DNA of 64,000 nt from Halorubrum sp. GN11_10-6_MGM (GTDB lineage Archaea > Halobacteriota > Halobacteria > Halobacteriales > Haloferacaceae), in contig NZ_SGUC01000002.1 in assembly GCF_005435165.1 (NCBI RefSeq), positions 62,001 to 126,000 on the forward strand, in the 5' to 3' direction. Each line of letters begins with the position of its first letter. The first letter of the stretch is position 1. A program made the position numbers and the translations under genes. The notes below the pieces were generated by a model. It ran no database searches. It had not been told where the DNA came from and saw only the letters and a list, made by a program, of their open reading frames with translations. This document shows, piece after piece, positions 7,174-15,815 of the stretch.

Positions 7174-8451
7174 TCAGGCGAACAGGTCGCGCGCCTCGCG
7201 GACCGCGTCGATCAGGGCGTCGACCTCTTCGACGGTGTTGTAGAAGTAGAAGGAGGCGCGCGCGGAGGCGGCGACGCCCATCTCGTCGTGGAGGGGTTGG
7301 GTACAGTGGTCGCCGGCGCGGATCGCGACGCCGTAGTCGTTGAGGATGCTGGAGAGGTCGTGGGCGTGGACGCCGTCGACGTTGAACGCGACGAGGCCGC
7401 CGCGGTCGTCGCCGGGCGGGCCGTAGATGTCGACGCCGCCGAGCGCGTCGAGCTCGTCGTAGGCGTACTCGGCCAGCAGGTCCTCGTGGGCCTCGATCCG
7501 GTCCATCCCGACCTCCTCGAGGTACTCGATCGCCGCCGCGAGACCGATCCCCTGCGCGATCGAGGGCGTCCCGGCCTCGAACTTCCACGGGAGCTCCTCC
7601 CACGTGGAGTCCTCGAAGGAGACGCGCCGGATCATGTCGCCGCCGTAGAGGTACGGCTGCATCCCCTCTAGGATCTCCTCGCGGCCGTACAGCGCGCCGA
7701 TCCCGGTCGGGCCGCACATCTTGTGGCCGGAGAAGGCGAGGAAGTCGACGTCCAGCTCATCGACGTCGACCGGACGCGTCGGCACCGACTGCGCGGCGTC
7801 GGCGAAGACGTACGCGTCGCGGTCGTGGGCCATGTCGGCCAGCTCGCGGATCGGGTTCACCGTGCCGAGCGTGTTCGACACGTGGACGACCGACACCATC
7901 CCGGTGTCGTCGTCGATCAGCTCGGCGGCGTGGTCCATGTCGAGCCGCCCCTCGTCGGTGACGTCGATGAAGCGCACGTCGGCGCCCGTGCGCTTGCCAA
8001 TCTGCTGCCAGGTGACGAGCGAGGCGTGGTGTTCCATCTCGGAGAGGACGACGTTGTCGCCCGGACCGAGGGCTTCGAGCCCCCACGCGTACGCCACGAG
8101 GTTCATCGCCTCGGTCGTGTTCTTCGTGAAGACGATCTCCTCGCGACCGTCGGCGCCGATGAAGTCGGCGACCGCGTCGTGTGCCTCCTCGTAGGCGACG
8201 GAGGCTTCTTGGCTCAGCTGGTGGATCCCGCGGTGGACGTTCGCGTTGTAGCTCCGGTAGTAGTCCGAGATGGCGTCGACGACGGGGTCGGGCGTGTGCG
8301 AGGTCGCCGCGTTGTCGAGGTAGACGAGCGGCGTGTCGTCGCCCTCGCCCTCTCTCGGCGTCTCCGGGTCCCCGCCCACCTTCCGATCGAGGATCGGGAA
8401 GTCGGCGCGGAGCGCCTCCACGTCGAACGGGTACTGTTCGTGGACTCCCAT
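7174..8451 (-). CDS. sufS: Cysteine desulfurase SufS
   Basis: A 425-residue class V PLP aminotransferase-fold enzyme taking sulfur from cysteine for Fe-S cluster assembly. PLP-binding Lys244 is in FSGHKMCGPTG, and catalytic Cys383 is in RAGDHCTQPLH, the short-loop group II (SufS) arrangement. LDNAATSH and SNTLGTVNP are typical. There is an insertion of acidic residues near positions 25-42. No other suf gene is adjacent, unlike many operons. A complete IS6 element sits 39 bp upstream of the start codon and may have affected its promoter. Confidence 0.92.
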   Translation of the reverse strand: MGVHEQYPFDVEALRADFPILDRKVGGDPETPREGEGDDTPLVYLDNAATSHTPDPVVDAISDYYRSYNANVHRGIHQLSQEASVAYEEAHDAVADFIGADGREEIVFTKNTTEAMNLVAYAWGLEALGPGDNVVLSEMEHHASLVTWQQIGKRTGADVRFIDVTDEGRLDMDHAAELIDDDTGMVSVVHVSNTLGTVNPIRELADMAHDRDAYVFADAAQSVPTRPVDVDELDVDFLAFSGHKMCGPTGIGALYGREEILEGMQPYLYGGDMIRRVSFEDSTWEELPWKFEAGTPSIAQGIGLAAAIEYLEEVGMDRIEAHEDLLAEYAYDELDALGGVDIYGPPGDDRGGLVAFNVDGVHAHDLSSILNDYGVAIRAGDHCTQPLHDEMGVAASARASFYFYNTVEEVDALIDAVREARDLFA

Positions 8452-8490
8452 TACCCGTTATGGGGTCCCGAACACTAACACACCTTCGGT

Positions 8491-9188
8491 GGCGGTGTTC
8501 AGATAAGGATTGAAGCGTGAGGCGGTACGTTTTCAAAGTAATCTATGCCCGAAAACGACCGCCTCAACGGCTGTATAGACGAGATCAACTTAGAGTTTGT
8601 GGAGCGAGAGGCAACACCGAAGTTGTTGATGAAGCTCAGTATTCAGCTTCATTTGGCTGGATTATCGCTTTCGAATACTGTTTCATTTCTTGAGGTATTT
8701 GGTGTTGATCGGGTTCGATCTACCGTTCACAATTGGGTTCACAAGGCTGATCTACAGCCGGAATCCGGTCAGAATCCGAATCACGTTGCGATTGATGAGA
8801 CCGTGATTCAACTTGACGACGAACAGTATTGGCTGTACGCTGCTGTCGATCCTGATTCAAACGATTTACTCCATACAAAGCTTGAACCGACAAGAACGAA
8901 CGTGATCGCAGATCAGTTTGTCGCGGAGCTCCGCGACAAACACGATGTAGATGATGCGGTCTTTCTCGTTGATGGAGCGGTTCCACTTCAGCGAGCCTGT
9001 GACAAACATGACCTCGATTTCAGATACGAACAGCATGGAAATCGTAACAGCGTCGAACGTGTTTTTCGTGAGGTAAAACGCAGAACTATCAGTTTCTCAA
9101 ACTGTTTCAGCAACGCCGAAGCAGAAACTGCTGACGAGTGGCTGAGATCGTTCGCCTTCGCATGGAATCAGCTTATCTGAACACTACC
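8491..9188 (+). mobile_element. Complete IS6-family insertion sequence, 698 bp
   Basis: Terminal inverted repeats begin GGCGGTGTTCAGATAAG on the left (8491-8507) and GGTAGTGTTCAGATAAG on the right (complement of 9172-9188), with the inner 13 bases identical. The flanks are a perfect 8-bp direct repeat CCTTCGGT (8483-8490 and 9189-9196), the target duplication size expected for IS6. One transposase gene fills it. Base composition is clearly lower in GC than the surroundings. It lies between sufS and the cupin gene. Confidence 0.9.
8545..9180 (+). CDS. IS6-family DDE transposase
   Basis: A 211-residue transposase. Catalytic residues are Asp84 (VAIDETVI), Asp143 (FLVDGAV) and Glu171, with Lys178 completing the E-x6-K motif in NSVERVFREVKRRT. 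An N-terminal helix-turn-helix region (STVHNWVHKA) is present. The frame is intact with no stops, so the element may be active. The stop codon overlaps the right terminal repeat. Confidence 0.92.
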   Translation: MPENDRLNGCIDEINLEFVEREATPKLLMKLSIQLHLAGLSLSNTVSFLEVFGVDRVRSTVHNWVHKADLQPESGQNPNHVAIDETVIQLDDEQYWLYAAVDPDSNDLLHTKLEPTRTNVIADQFVAELRDKHDVDDAVFLVDGAVPLQRACDKHDLDFRYEQHGNRNSVERVFREVKRRTISFSNCFSNAEAETADEWLRSFAFAWNQLI

Positions 9189-9258
9189 CCTTCGGTCCGG
9201 TACGTCTTGCGGGTATCGTTGACGCGCGAAACTGACCGATTCGCCGCCGCGAGCGGCG

Positions 9259-9597
9259 TTACTCTCCCCAGTCCGGGTTCGCCCGCGGCGGCGCGAAGAT
9301 GTCGTAGCCGACGACCGGCTCGTCGGTGCGGTTCTCGGCCGCGTGCGGCTCGTCGCCGGGGATCAGATAGGTGTCGCCGGGGCCGACGACGCGCTCCTCG
9401 CCGTCGACAAGGAACGTCAGCGTCCCGGCCGTGATCACGCCGATCTGCTCGTGCGGGTGGTCGTGTTCCGGCACTCCCTCGCCCGGCTCGATCTCGAACC
9501 GCTGGATGCTCGTCTCCTCGCCGACGGCGCCCTGCGTGAGGAACGCGCCGTCGACGGCCTCGACCGCTTCCACGTCCGCGTCGGGTACGACGTCCAT
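9259..9597 (-). CDS. Small cupin-domain protein
   Basis: A 112-residue single cupin. Motif 1 is GEGVPEHDHPHEQIGVITAG with clustered His ligands plus Glu; motif 2 is PGDEPHAAEN. These residues usually hold Fe, Mn, Ni or Zn. Small cupins bind or sense small molecules or act as dioxygenases or isomerases; the role here is unknown. It lies 57 bp downstream of the YcaO gene in the same direction and could be co-transcribed with it. The IS6 element is inserted just past its 3' end. Confidence 0.82.
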   Translation of the reverse strand: MDVVPDADVEAVEAVDGAFLTQGAVGEETSIQRFEIEPGEGVPEHDHPHEQIGVITAGTLTFLVDGEERVVGPGDTYLIPGDEPHAAENRTDEPVVGYDIFAPPRANPDWGE

Positions 9598-9654
9598 ACC
9601 CGTTCGGGCGGTCCGGGGGCACCTAAATCCGCGGGAACGAGAGACCGCAATCTC

Positions 9655-11346
9655 TCACGGGAACGGGTGATACGGGCGGTCGAGCGCGGGCTCGAACCCC
9701 ATCGACCGCGGCACCTCGCGGGCGCGCTCGCCGAAGAACGGATCGCCGGTGAACAGCGGCTGCGCCCCCGGGACCAGCACGCGGACGGCCTCGAAGCCGA
9801 GCGCGGCGAGATCGCGCGTCGTCACCCGCCCGACGTAGGGGTCGAGCCCGACGGCCTCGACGCGGTCGACGACGGCGTCGAGCTCCTCGCCCCCCGTCAG
9901 TTCCGGCTCGCCGAGCCCCTCGGTCGAGACGGTCGCGTCCGGGTCGAAGAATGCGGCCGTCTCGGCGGGCAGGTCGGCGTGGTGGCCGATCGCGGCGCCC
10001 TGCTCGTCGGCCGTCTCCCGCCCCATCGAGCGGAGTTCGGTCCAGTTCTGGAGCGCCTCCGCGAGCGCGCTCCGCGCCGCCGCCGCCGGGTCGAGGTCGG
10101 CGCCCGACCCCGCGGCGAACCGCGGCCAGTCCCCCTCCCGACTCACGCCGACCGCGACGACCGGGACGTCGACGTCGGTCGTGACCAGCAGCGCCGTGAC
10201 CGACAGCGACTCCGCGCGCGCCCGCTTCTCCAGCTCGACGAATCCGGGGTCGTCGACGTCGAGTCCGAGCGGCTCCGTCGTCGAGTACCAGCTGGTCATC
10301 GTCGCGTCGCGCTCGATCGCCTCGTACAGCCCCGAGAGCGCGGCGTCGGGCCCCGAACTGCCGAGCCCGAGGCCGGTCGTGATCGGCGGCCGGTACCGTC
10401 GCTCCGGCGGCGGGAACCCCACGAACTCCGCCGGGAGGCTCGCCGGCTCGCCGGTCGCGAGCGCCTCGCCGCGCACCCACGGGAGCCGGTCGTCGCGGTC
10501 GTACGGCTCGGCCCCGTCGGGACGGACGAACGCGCCCGGCGTGACGGGGTTCGGGACGTTCGCGGCCGGTGCGCGCGTGAACTCGGCCTCGCGGTAGACG
10601 CCGGCCGCGTACCGCTCTAACCCCTCCCCGAGCGCCTTCATGAACGCGACGTCCCAGTCGGCGGCCGCGCCGCCGCCGAAGTCGGCCGCGTCCGCGTCGG
10701 AGAAGGGCGTCGTGTCCGCGACCCGCGCGACGTAGTACGGCAGCGGGAACGACTCCTGTTCGCCGACCTCGCTCAGGGCGCCGATCCGGGGGTCGACGGC
10801 CCGCTCCGCGCGGTCGATCGCGTCGTCGAGCCCCCGGTCCGCGTGGTCCCGCGGGAGCGCGTCGTCCGGGTCGGCGCCGCAGCCGCACCCCGGCGCGGGC
10901 AGCAGCGTCCGCTCGCCGCCCGGCACCTCGACGACCGCGTCCGCGACCGGGTCGCCCGCGAGGAGTCGGATCGTCCGTCGCCCCGCCACCGCGCCCGCGT
11001 AGCGCACGGCGGACCGGCGTCCGGTCGGCGCGTCGGCGGGCTCCGCCCCGCCGCTCTCGACGCGGGCGCGCAGGCAGTCGTAGCAGGCGTCGTCGAAGAC
11101 GGTCACCGCGGCGTCGAGGTCCGCGAACGGGACGCCGCCGAGGCCGCCCACTTCGACGGCGACCCACCGGTCGAGCAGCTCGTTCGCGGTCGCGAACGCC
11201 GACGACCCCGCGGTGTCGACGACGACGGCGAGGTCGAACCCGTCGAGTAGGTCGGCCTCGACCGGCATCGCGTTCACGTCGACGTCGCCGAGCGCGGCCG
11301 CGGCGGCCTCGACCGCGGGGCCGTCGCCGACAAGTCCGATGTCCAT
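9655..11346 (-). CDS. YcaO-domain protein with fused cyclodehydratase partner-like N-terminus
   Basis: A 563-residue protein. Residues 1-175 look like the E1-like/ocin-ThiF partner domain: a GLVGDGPAV start and a likely zinc site Cys88/Cys91 (CYDC) with Cys154/Cys156 (CGCG). The rest is a YcaO ATP-dependent domain with Glu-rich ATP/Mg motifs (EGLERYA, EAIERDA, EALQNW) and a Pro-rich C-terminus ending HPFP. Such fusions make azoline rings in peptides (TOMM) or backbone amidines/thioamides. No precursor peptide, dehydrogenase or TfuA gene is seen nearby, so the substrate is open. Confidence 0.8.
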   Translation of the reverse strand: MDIGLVGDGPAVEAAAAALGDVDVNAMPVEADLLDGFDLAVVVDTAGSSAFATANELLDRWVAVEVGGLGGVPFADLDAAVTVFDDACYDCLRARVESGGAEPADAPTGRRSAVRYAGAVAGRRTIRLLAGDPVADAVVEVPGGERTLLPAPGCGCGADPDDALPRDHADRGLDDAIDRAERAVDPRIGALSEVGEQESFPLPYYVARVADTTPFSDADAADFGGGAAADWDVAFMKALGEGLERYAAGVYREAEFTRAPAANVPNPVTPGAFVRPDGAEPYDRDDRLPWVRGEALATGEPASLPAEFVGFPPPERRYRPPITTGLGLGSSGPDAALSGLYEAIERDATMTSWYSTTEPLGLDVDDPGFVELEKRARAESLSVTALLVTTDVDVPVVAVGVSREGDWPRFAAGSGADLDPAAAARSALAEALQNWTELRSMGRETADEQGAAIGHHADLPAETAAFFDPDATVSTEGLGEPELTGGEELDAVVDRVEAVGLDPYVGRVTTRDLAALGFEAVRVLVPGAQPLFTGDPFFGERAREVPRSMGFEPALDRPYHPFP

Positions 11347-11409
11347 ACGCGGTCGACGCGAGGCGACGAAAAAAAGCCGAGGGTCCGCGGTGGTGTGAGT
11401 GCGGCGCGC

Positions 11410-12231
11410 TCAGGCGGGCGTCGCGGCCATCATCTCCGCTGCCTCGACGGCCAGCTCTCCGGCATCGACGCCCTCCAGGCGCTCGTCCCCGAGCTTCAGG
11501 CGGAGGCGGGGTCGCCCGACGTCGATCGGGACCTTCTCGGTGTCGATGACCCCGAGATCTTCGAGGCGCGTCTTCGTCCGGGAGAAGGTCGCCTTCGAGG
11601 CGATGCCGACGTCCTCGCCCCACTTCGAGATGTCGTAGAGGAGCACGTCGTTCTTCGCCGCGACGAGCAGCGAGACGGTCACCTCGTCGAGCTCTGCGCC
11701 GTCGTCGCCCTCGGTCGCGGCGAGGACGGCGTCGAAGTCGGCGCGGGCCTCCTCGCCGATCTCTGACTCCATCGTCTCGCGGACTCGACTGATCGCCGGC
11801 GTGCGGAGCGTGTACGGCTCCGCGTCGTCGAACGCGTCGCGGTGGGTCTCGTACACCTCGCCGACGAACTCGCCGTCGTCGGTCGAGAGCGCGGCGACGT
11901 CGTCGCCCGCCGTGACCAAGGCGACGACCCGAGAGGGGGAGACGAACAGCGCGTTGTCGACGTCGCCGTCCAGCACCCGGAGGTCCAAGGCGCCGTCGGC
12001 GACGAGGTCGGCCGCCCGAGACGCGACGACGAAGTCGTCCATCACGTCCTTGAGGGTGCGCTCGTCGGCGAGAACCGATAGCGTCGGGAGGTCGTCGCGC
12101 CCGACGGCGGTCTCGACCAGCGATACGATCGTCTCCGCGGAGGGGTCGACGACGAGCAGCTCGTCGTCGTCCTCCGCGAAGGCCGCTTCGAGCGCCGCCT
12201 CGACGTCGGCGGCCAGTAAATTCGACACCAT
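11410..12231 (-). CDS. TbsP-like haloarchaeal transcriptional regulator (DUF5821)
   Basis: A 273-residue protein. The N-terminal two thirds contain alternating strands and helices of a sensor-like domain (LLAADVEAAL, LLVVDPSAETI, LFVSPSRVVALV). The C-terminal part is a winged-helix-like DNA-binding region, KWGEDVGIASKATFSRTKTRLEDLGVIDTEKV. This layout matches the family that includes TbsP, a co-regulator of gluconeogenesis genes in haloarchaea. The assignment is by recognised pattern, not alignment. AT-rich DNA just upstream (TTTAATATTAAC near 12260) is a likely promoter. Confidence 0.65.
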   Translation of the reverse strand: MVSNLLAADVEAALEAAFAEDDDELLVVDPSAETIVSLVETAVGRDDLPTLSVLADERTLKDVMDDFVVASRAADLVADGALDLRVLDGDVDNALFVSPSRVVALVTAGDDVAALSTDDGEFVGEVYETHRDAFDDAEPYTLRTPAISRVRETMESEIGEEARADFDAVLAATEGDDGAELDEVTVSLLVAAKNDVLLYDISKWGEDVGIASKATFSRTKTRLEDLGVIDTEKVPIDVGRPRLRLKLGDERLEGVDAGELAVEAAEMMAATPA

Positions 12232-12380
12232 TTATCTCTCCGTATAAAATCCGGTTGTCTATTTAATATTAACGGGGTTTACGGATCGGACAACTCGCGT
12301 AGCGGGCCTCAAGAGCCTGAATTCGGCGGATTCGTCGAATCGTCGATCGGTGTTGGGCCGACCGGCGCGTCCGAGCCGGA

Positions 12381-12449
12381 GTCGGGTACGGGTGCGCGCC
12401 GAAGTCGGGTACGGGTGCGCGCCGAAGTCAGGAACAGATGCGCGCCCGT
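12381..12449. repeat. 23-bp tandem repeat, three copies, upstream of glyA
   Basis: Units start at 12381, 12404 and 12427. The first two are identical (GTCGGGTACGGGTGCGCGCCGAA) and the third is diverged. It lies 70-140 bp upstream of the glyA start in a 288-bp non-coding gap. Could be a binding-site array or a slippage-generated repeat; nothing decides between them. Confidence 0.7.
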
Positions 12450-12519
12450 ACCGCCGTCGCACCGGCGGCGTTCCGACGCCGACGGAAGGATTAATGCGCG
12501 GTCGCGCCCGCGTTGGCAC

Positions 12520-13767
12520 ATGGACACCGAGCACGTCCGGGAGGTCGACCCGGCGGTCGCCGACGCGCTGGCGGGCGAACGCGACAGACAGGAGCAGACG
12601 CTCGCGATGATCGCGAGCGAGAACCACGTGAGCGAGGCCGTCTTGGAGGCGCAGGGCAGCGTCCTCACCAACAAGTACGCCGAGGGGTACCCCGGATCGC
12701 GCTACTACGCGGGCTGTGAGTACGCCGACGAGGTCGAGGAGCTGGCGATCGAGCGCGCGAAGGAGCTGTGGGGTGCCGACCACGTCAACGTCCAGCCGCA
12801 CTCCGGGACGCAGGCGAACCAAGCGGTGTACTACTCCGTCCTCGAACCGGGCGACAGGATCCTCTCGCTCGAACTGAACCACGGCGGCCACCTCTCGCAC
12901 GGCCACCCCGCGAACTTCACGGGGCAGCTGTACGACGTCGAGCAGTACGAGGTCGACCCCGAGACGGGGTACATCGACTACGAGGGGCTGCGCGACACGG
13001 CCGAGTCGTTCGACCCGGACATCATCGTCTCGGGCTACTCGGCGTACCCCCGCACCGTCGACTGGGAGGAGATCCAGGCCGCCGCCGACGCGGTCGACGC
13101 CTACCACCTCGCCGACATCGCGCACATCACCGGCCTCGTCGCCGCCGGCGTCCACCCCTCGCCGGTCGGCGTCGCCGACTTCGTCACGGGCTCGACCCAC
13201 AAGACGATCCGCGCCGGTCGCGGCGGGATCGTGATGTGCGACGCGGAGTTCGCGGACGACGTCGACTCGGCCGTCTTCCCCGGCGGGCAGGGCGGCCCGC
13301 TGATGCACAACGTCGCCGGCAAGGCGGTCGGCTTCAAGGAGGCGCTGGACCCCTCCTTCGAGGAGTACGCGCAGCGGGTCGTCGACAACGCCGAGGTGCT
13401 CGCGGAGACGCTTCAGGGACACGGGCTCTCCCTGGTCTCCGGCGGGACCGACAACCACCTGCTGCTGGCTGACCTGCGCGACTCGCACCCGGACCTCTCC
13501 GGCGGGGACGCGGAGGACGCGCTCGCGGCCGCGAACATCGTCCTCAACGGGAACACCGTCCCCGGCGAGACGCGGTCGCCGTTCGACCCGTCGGGGATCC
13601 GGGCGGGCACCGCCGGGCTCACCACCCGCGGCTTCGACGAGGCGGCGATCGAGGAGGTCGGCGACCTGATCTACCGCGTCGTCGACAACGTCGACAGCGA
13701 CGACGTCATCTACGAGGTCGGCGAGCGCGTCGTCGAGCTCTGCGAGGCGCACCCGCTGTACGAGTAG
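12520..13767 (+). CDS. glyA: Serine hydroxymethyltransferase
   Basis: A 415-residue PLP enzyme converting serine and tetrahydrofolate to glycine and methylene-THF. PLP Lys228 is in GSTHKTIRAGRGG; IASENHVS, NVQPHSGTQAN and DIAHITGLVAAG are all standard. The ATG at 12520 is chosen because upstream in-frame codons give only basic low-complexity sequence. The TTAA-type AT pocket near 12490 (GGATTAATGCG) lies about 28 bases upstream and could be the promoter. Confidence 0.95.
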   Translation: MDTEHVREVDPAVADALAGERDRQEQTLAMIASENHVSEAVLEAQGSVLTNKYAEGYPGSRYYAGCEYADEVEELAIERAKELWGADHVNVQPHSGTQANQAVYYSVLEPGDRILSLELNHGGHLSHGHPANFTGQLYDVEQYEVDPETGYIDYEGLRDTAESFDPDIIVSGYSAYPRTVDWEEIQAAADAVDAYHLADIAHITGLVAAGVHPSPVGVADFVTGSTHKTIRAGRGGIVMCDAEFADDVDSAVFPGGQGGPLMHNVAGKAVGFKEALDPSFEEYAQRVVDNAEVLAETLQGHGLSLVSGGTDNHLLLADLRDSHPDLSGGDAEDALAAANIVLNGNTVPGETRSPFDPSGIRAGTAGLTTRGFDEAAIEEVGDLIYRVVDNVDSDDVIYEVGERVVELCEAHPLYE

Positions 13768-13853
13768 CTGCGTCGCACCGAGCCGAGAGAACGCGTCGAC
13801 GGCCGCGCCGACGAATCCGTGCGTAAAAGTGGGGGCGGCCCGCACGGGTCGAT

Positions 13854-14264
13854 ATGGACGCTCCGCCGTTTCTCGCCGACCGCCTCGACCGCGGTGCCGT
13901 GCCGCTCGTCGTCGGGGACGTGATCGCGTTGATCCTCCTCTTGACCGTCGGGACGCTCAACCACCAGTCCGTCGAGTTCCTGACCGCGAACCCGCTCTAC
14001 CTCCCCGGGGTATACGCGCCCTTCCTGATCGGCTGGGCCGTGGTGGCCCCGCTCGTGGGCGCGTACTCGGCCGGGGCGGTCGAGACCGCGAAGTCGTCGG
14101 TGCCGCTCGTCGTCCGGTCGTGGATCCCCGCGGCGGTCGTCGGGCTCGCGCTCCGCGCGTTCGTCTTCCGCGGCGGCGCCGAGCTCACGTTCGCGGCCGT
14201 CATGCTCGTGCTGGGATCGGTCGCGCTCGGCGGCTGGCGGGCGCTGTACTTCCGGCTGCGGTAG
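13854..14264 (+). CDS. DUF3054 membrane protein
   Basis: A 136-residue integral membrane protein with four hydrophobic segments: about residues 16-36, 53-73, 82-102 and 111-128. The sequence VVGDVIALILLLTVGTLNH near the N-terminus matches the DUF3054 pattern shared by haloarchaea and actinobacteria. Function unknown. It follows glyA by 86 bp but probably has its own promoter. Confidence 0.8.
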   Translation: MDAPPFLADRLDRGAVPLVVGDVIALILLLTVGTLNHQSVEFLTANPLYLPGVYAPFLIGWAVVAPLVGAYSAGAVETAKSSVPLVVRSWIPAAVVGLALRAFVFRGGAELTFAAVMLVLGSVALGGWRALYFRLR

Positions 14265-14447
14265 CGCTTCTCGGCCCGATTTCGGCGCCGGATCGCCGCT
14301 TTCACCGTTCTCGTCACACCCCGATCCGCGGGCCGGTGTTCGGATCGGCTCATAAGTTATGCGTTGTATCTGCGTGTTCATAGCAAAACTGTCGAAGAAC
14401 CACGGAAAAGATTTAATATCGATTTTCGACTAGTGTTCACCGATAGC

Positions 14448-14687
14448 ATGGCTGGATACTACGACTACGTCCTCGGGCTCATCCCGGCAGTACTGATCGG
14501 CGTGACCGCCTTCCTCACCCATGTCGGGCTGACGTTGACGGCGGCGCTGCCCGCGGGCGCGGCGGCCGCTGCCGCCATCGTGGCGCACGCGATGTTTGTC
14601 AGGGCCCCAGTCACCGCCGACGCGCCGGCGGACGCTTCGCGTCCCGGCCGCGGCGAGGGCGGACCGGGCGGGCGGTCGTCCGCGTGA
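14448..14687 (+). CDS. Small two-span membrane protein
   Basis: A 79-residue protein starting MAGYYDYVLGLIP. Two membrane segments (about residues 9-27 and 31-51) are followed by an Ala/Pro/Gly-rich acidic tail. AT-rich DNA before the gene (AGATTTAATATCGATT near 14410) provides a promoter about 30 bases upstream of the ATG at 14448. Haloarchaeal proteins of this shape are common and uncharacterised. Confidence 0.65.
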   Translation: MAGYYDYVLGLIPAVLIGVTAFLTHVGLTLTAALPAGAAAAAAIVAHAMFVRAPVTADAPADASRPGRGEGGPGGRSSA

Positions 14688-14745
14688 CGCGCCGCCGTTC
14701 GCCGCGTCCTGTACCGTTTAGTTCCCCCGCCCCGAGTGGGCGGGT

Positions 14746-15747
14746 ATGACCGACACTCTGTTCCTGACGAGCGGCGACGTCGACGACCTCGCGGAGCCGG
14801 CCGACTACGTCGCCGCCGTGCGCGACGCGTACCGACAGGTGGGCGAGGGCGCGCCGGCGGAGCCGCGGACGAAGCTGTTCAACCGCGAGCCGCCGGGAAT
14901 GCTCACCACCTACGCCGCGCTCCTCCCGGAGACGGGCGCGATGGGCGGGTACACCTACTCCGCGGGGTTCGGCGCGGGCGACGCGTGGTTCATGACGCCG
15001 CTGTTCGACGCCGCGTCGGGCGAGCCGCTCGCGCTGCTCGACGGCGCGTCGATGAACCCGTTCAAGACCGGCGCCGCGGGCGCGGTCGCGGTCGACGGGC
15101 TCGCCCGCGAGGACGCGACCGAGCTCGCCGTGATCGGCAGCGGCGCGCAGGCGCGCGGACAGCTCGCGACGACCGCGACCGTCCGCGAGTTCGAGGCGGT
15201 CCGCGTCTTCTCGCCGACCGCGGAGAACCGCGAGGCGTTCGCGACGGACTTCGACGAGCGACTCGACGCCGACGTGTCGGCGGTCGAGAGCGCGAGTGCG
15301 GCGCTTTCGGACGCCGACGTGGTGATCACCGCGACGACCGCGAGCGAGCCCGTGATCGACGACGCCGACGTGGAGCCGGGGACGCACGTCACCGCGATGG
15401 GACAGTACCACCCGAAGAAGAACGAGCTGCCCCCCGAGCTCGTCGCGCGGGCGACGTACGTCCCCGACCTCCGCGAGCGCGCGACGCAGGACGCCGGCTC
15501 GTACCTCGCCGCGGTCGACGCCGGCCTGATCGAGGCGGGCGAGGGGATCGCGGCCGACCTCGGCGAGGTCGTCGCGGGCGACCACCCCGGCCGGACGAGC
15601 GACGAGGAGGTGACCGTCTTCGACTCGGGCGGGACCGGCGTCGAGACGGTCGCCGCCGCACACATGCTGTACGAGCGCGCGAGCGAGAAGGGGCGCGGGC
15701 AGACGATCGACTTCGCGCCCGCGAGCGAGGCGTTGACCGGGGAGTGA
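14746..15747 (+). CDS. Ornithine cyclodeaminase / mu-crystallin family protein
   Basis: A 333-residue NAD(P)-dependent protein of the family that includes ornithine cyclodeaminase, archaeal alanine dehydrogenase and ketimine reductase. The nucleotide fold is AVIGSGAQARGQLATTATV; the catalytic-side Arg/Lys are in AEPRTKLF, and MNPFKTGAAGAVA is the conserved inter-domain motif. The ITATTASEPV strand end is typical. Which amino acid is used cannot be told; archaeal members often are alanine dehydrogenases. Full length, single gene. Confidence 0.82.
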   Translation: MTDTLFLTSGDVDDLAEPADYVAAVRDAYRQVGEGAPAEPRTKLFNREPPGMLTTYAALLPETGAMGGYTYSAGFGAGDAWFMTPLFDAASGEPLALLDGASMNPFKTGAAGAVAVDGLAREDATELAVIGSGAQARGQLATTATVREFEAVRVFSPTAENREAFATDFDERLDADVSAVESASAALSDADVVITATTASEPVIDDADVEPGTHVTAMGQYHPKKNELPPELVARATYVPDLRERATQDAGSYLAAVDAGLIEAGEGIAADLGEVVAGDHPGRTSDEEVTVFDSGGTGVETVAAAHMLYERASEKGRGQTIDFAPASEALTGE

Positions 15748-15815
15748 CGCGGGGGACGCGACCGGTCGTCGAGTAGCGGCCGGAGGTTGAAGTGCCGCGC
15801 CGGAGTCCGGTCGGT

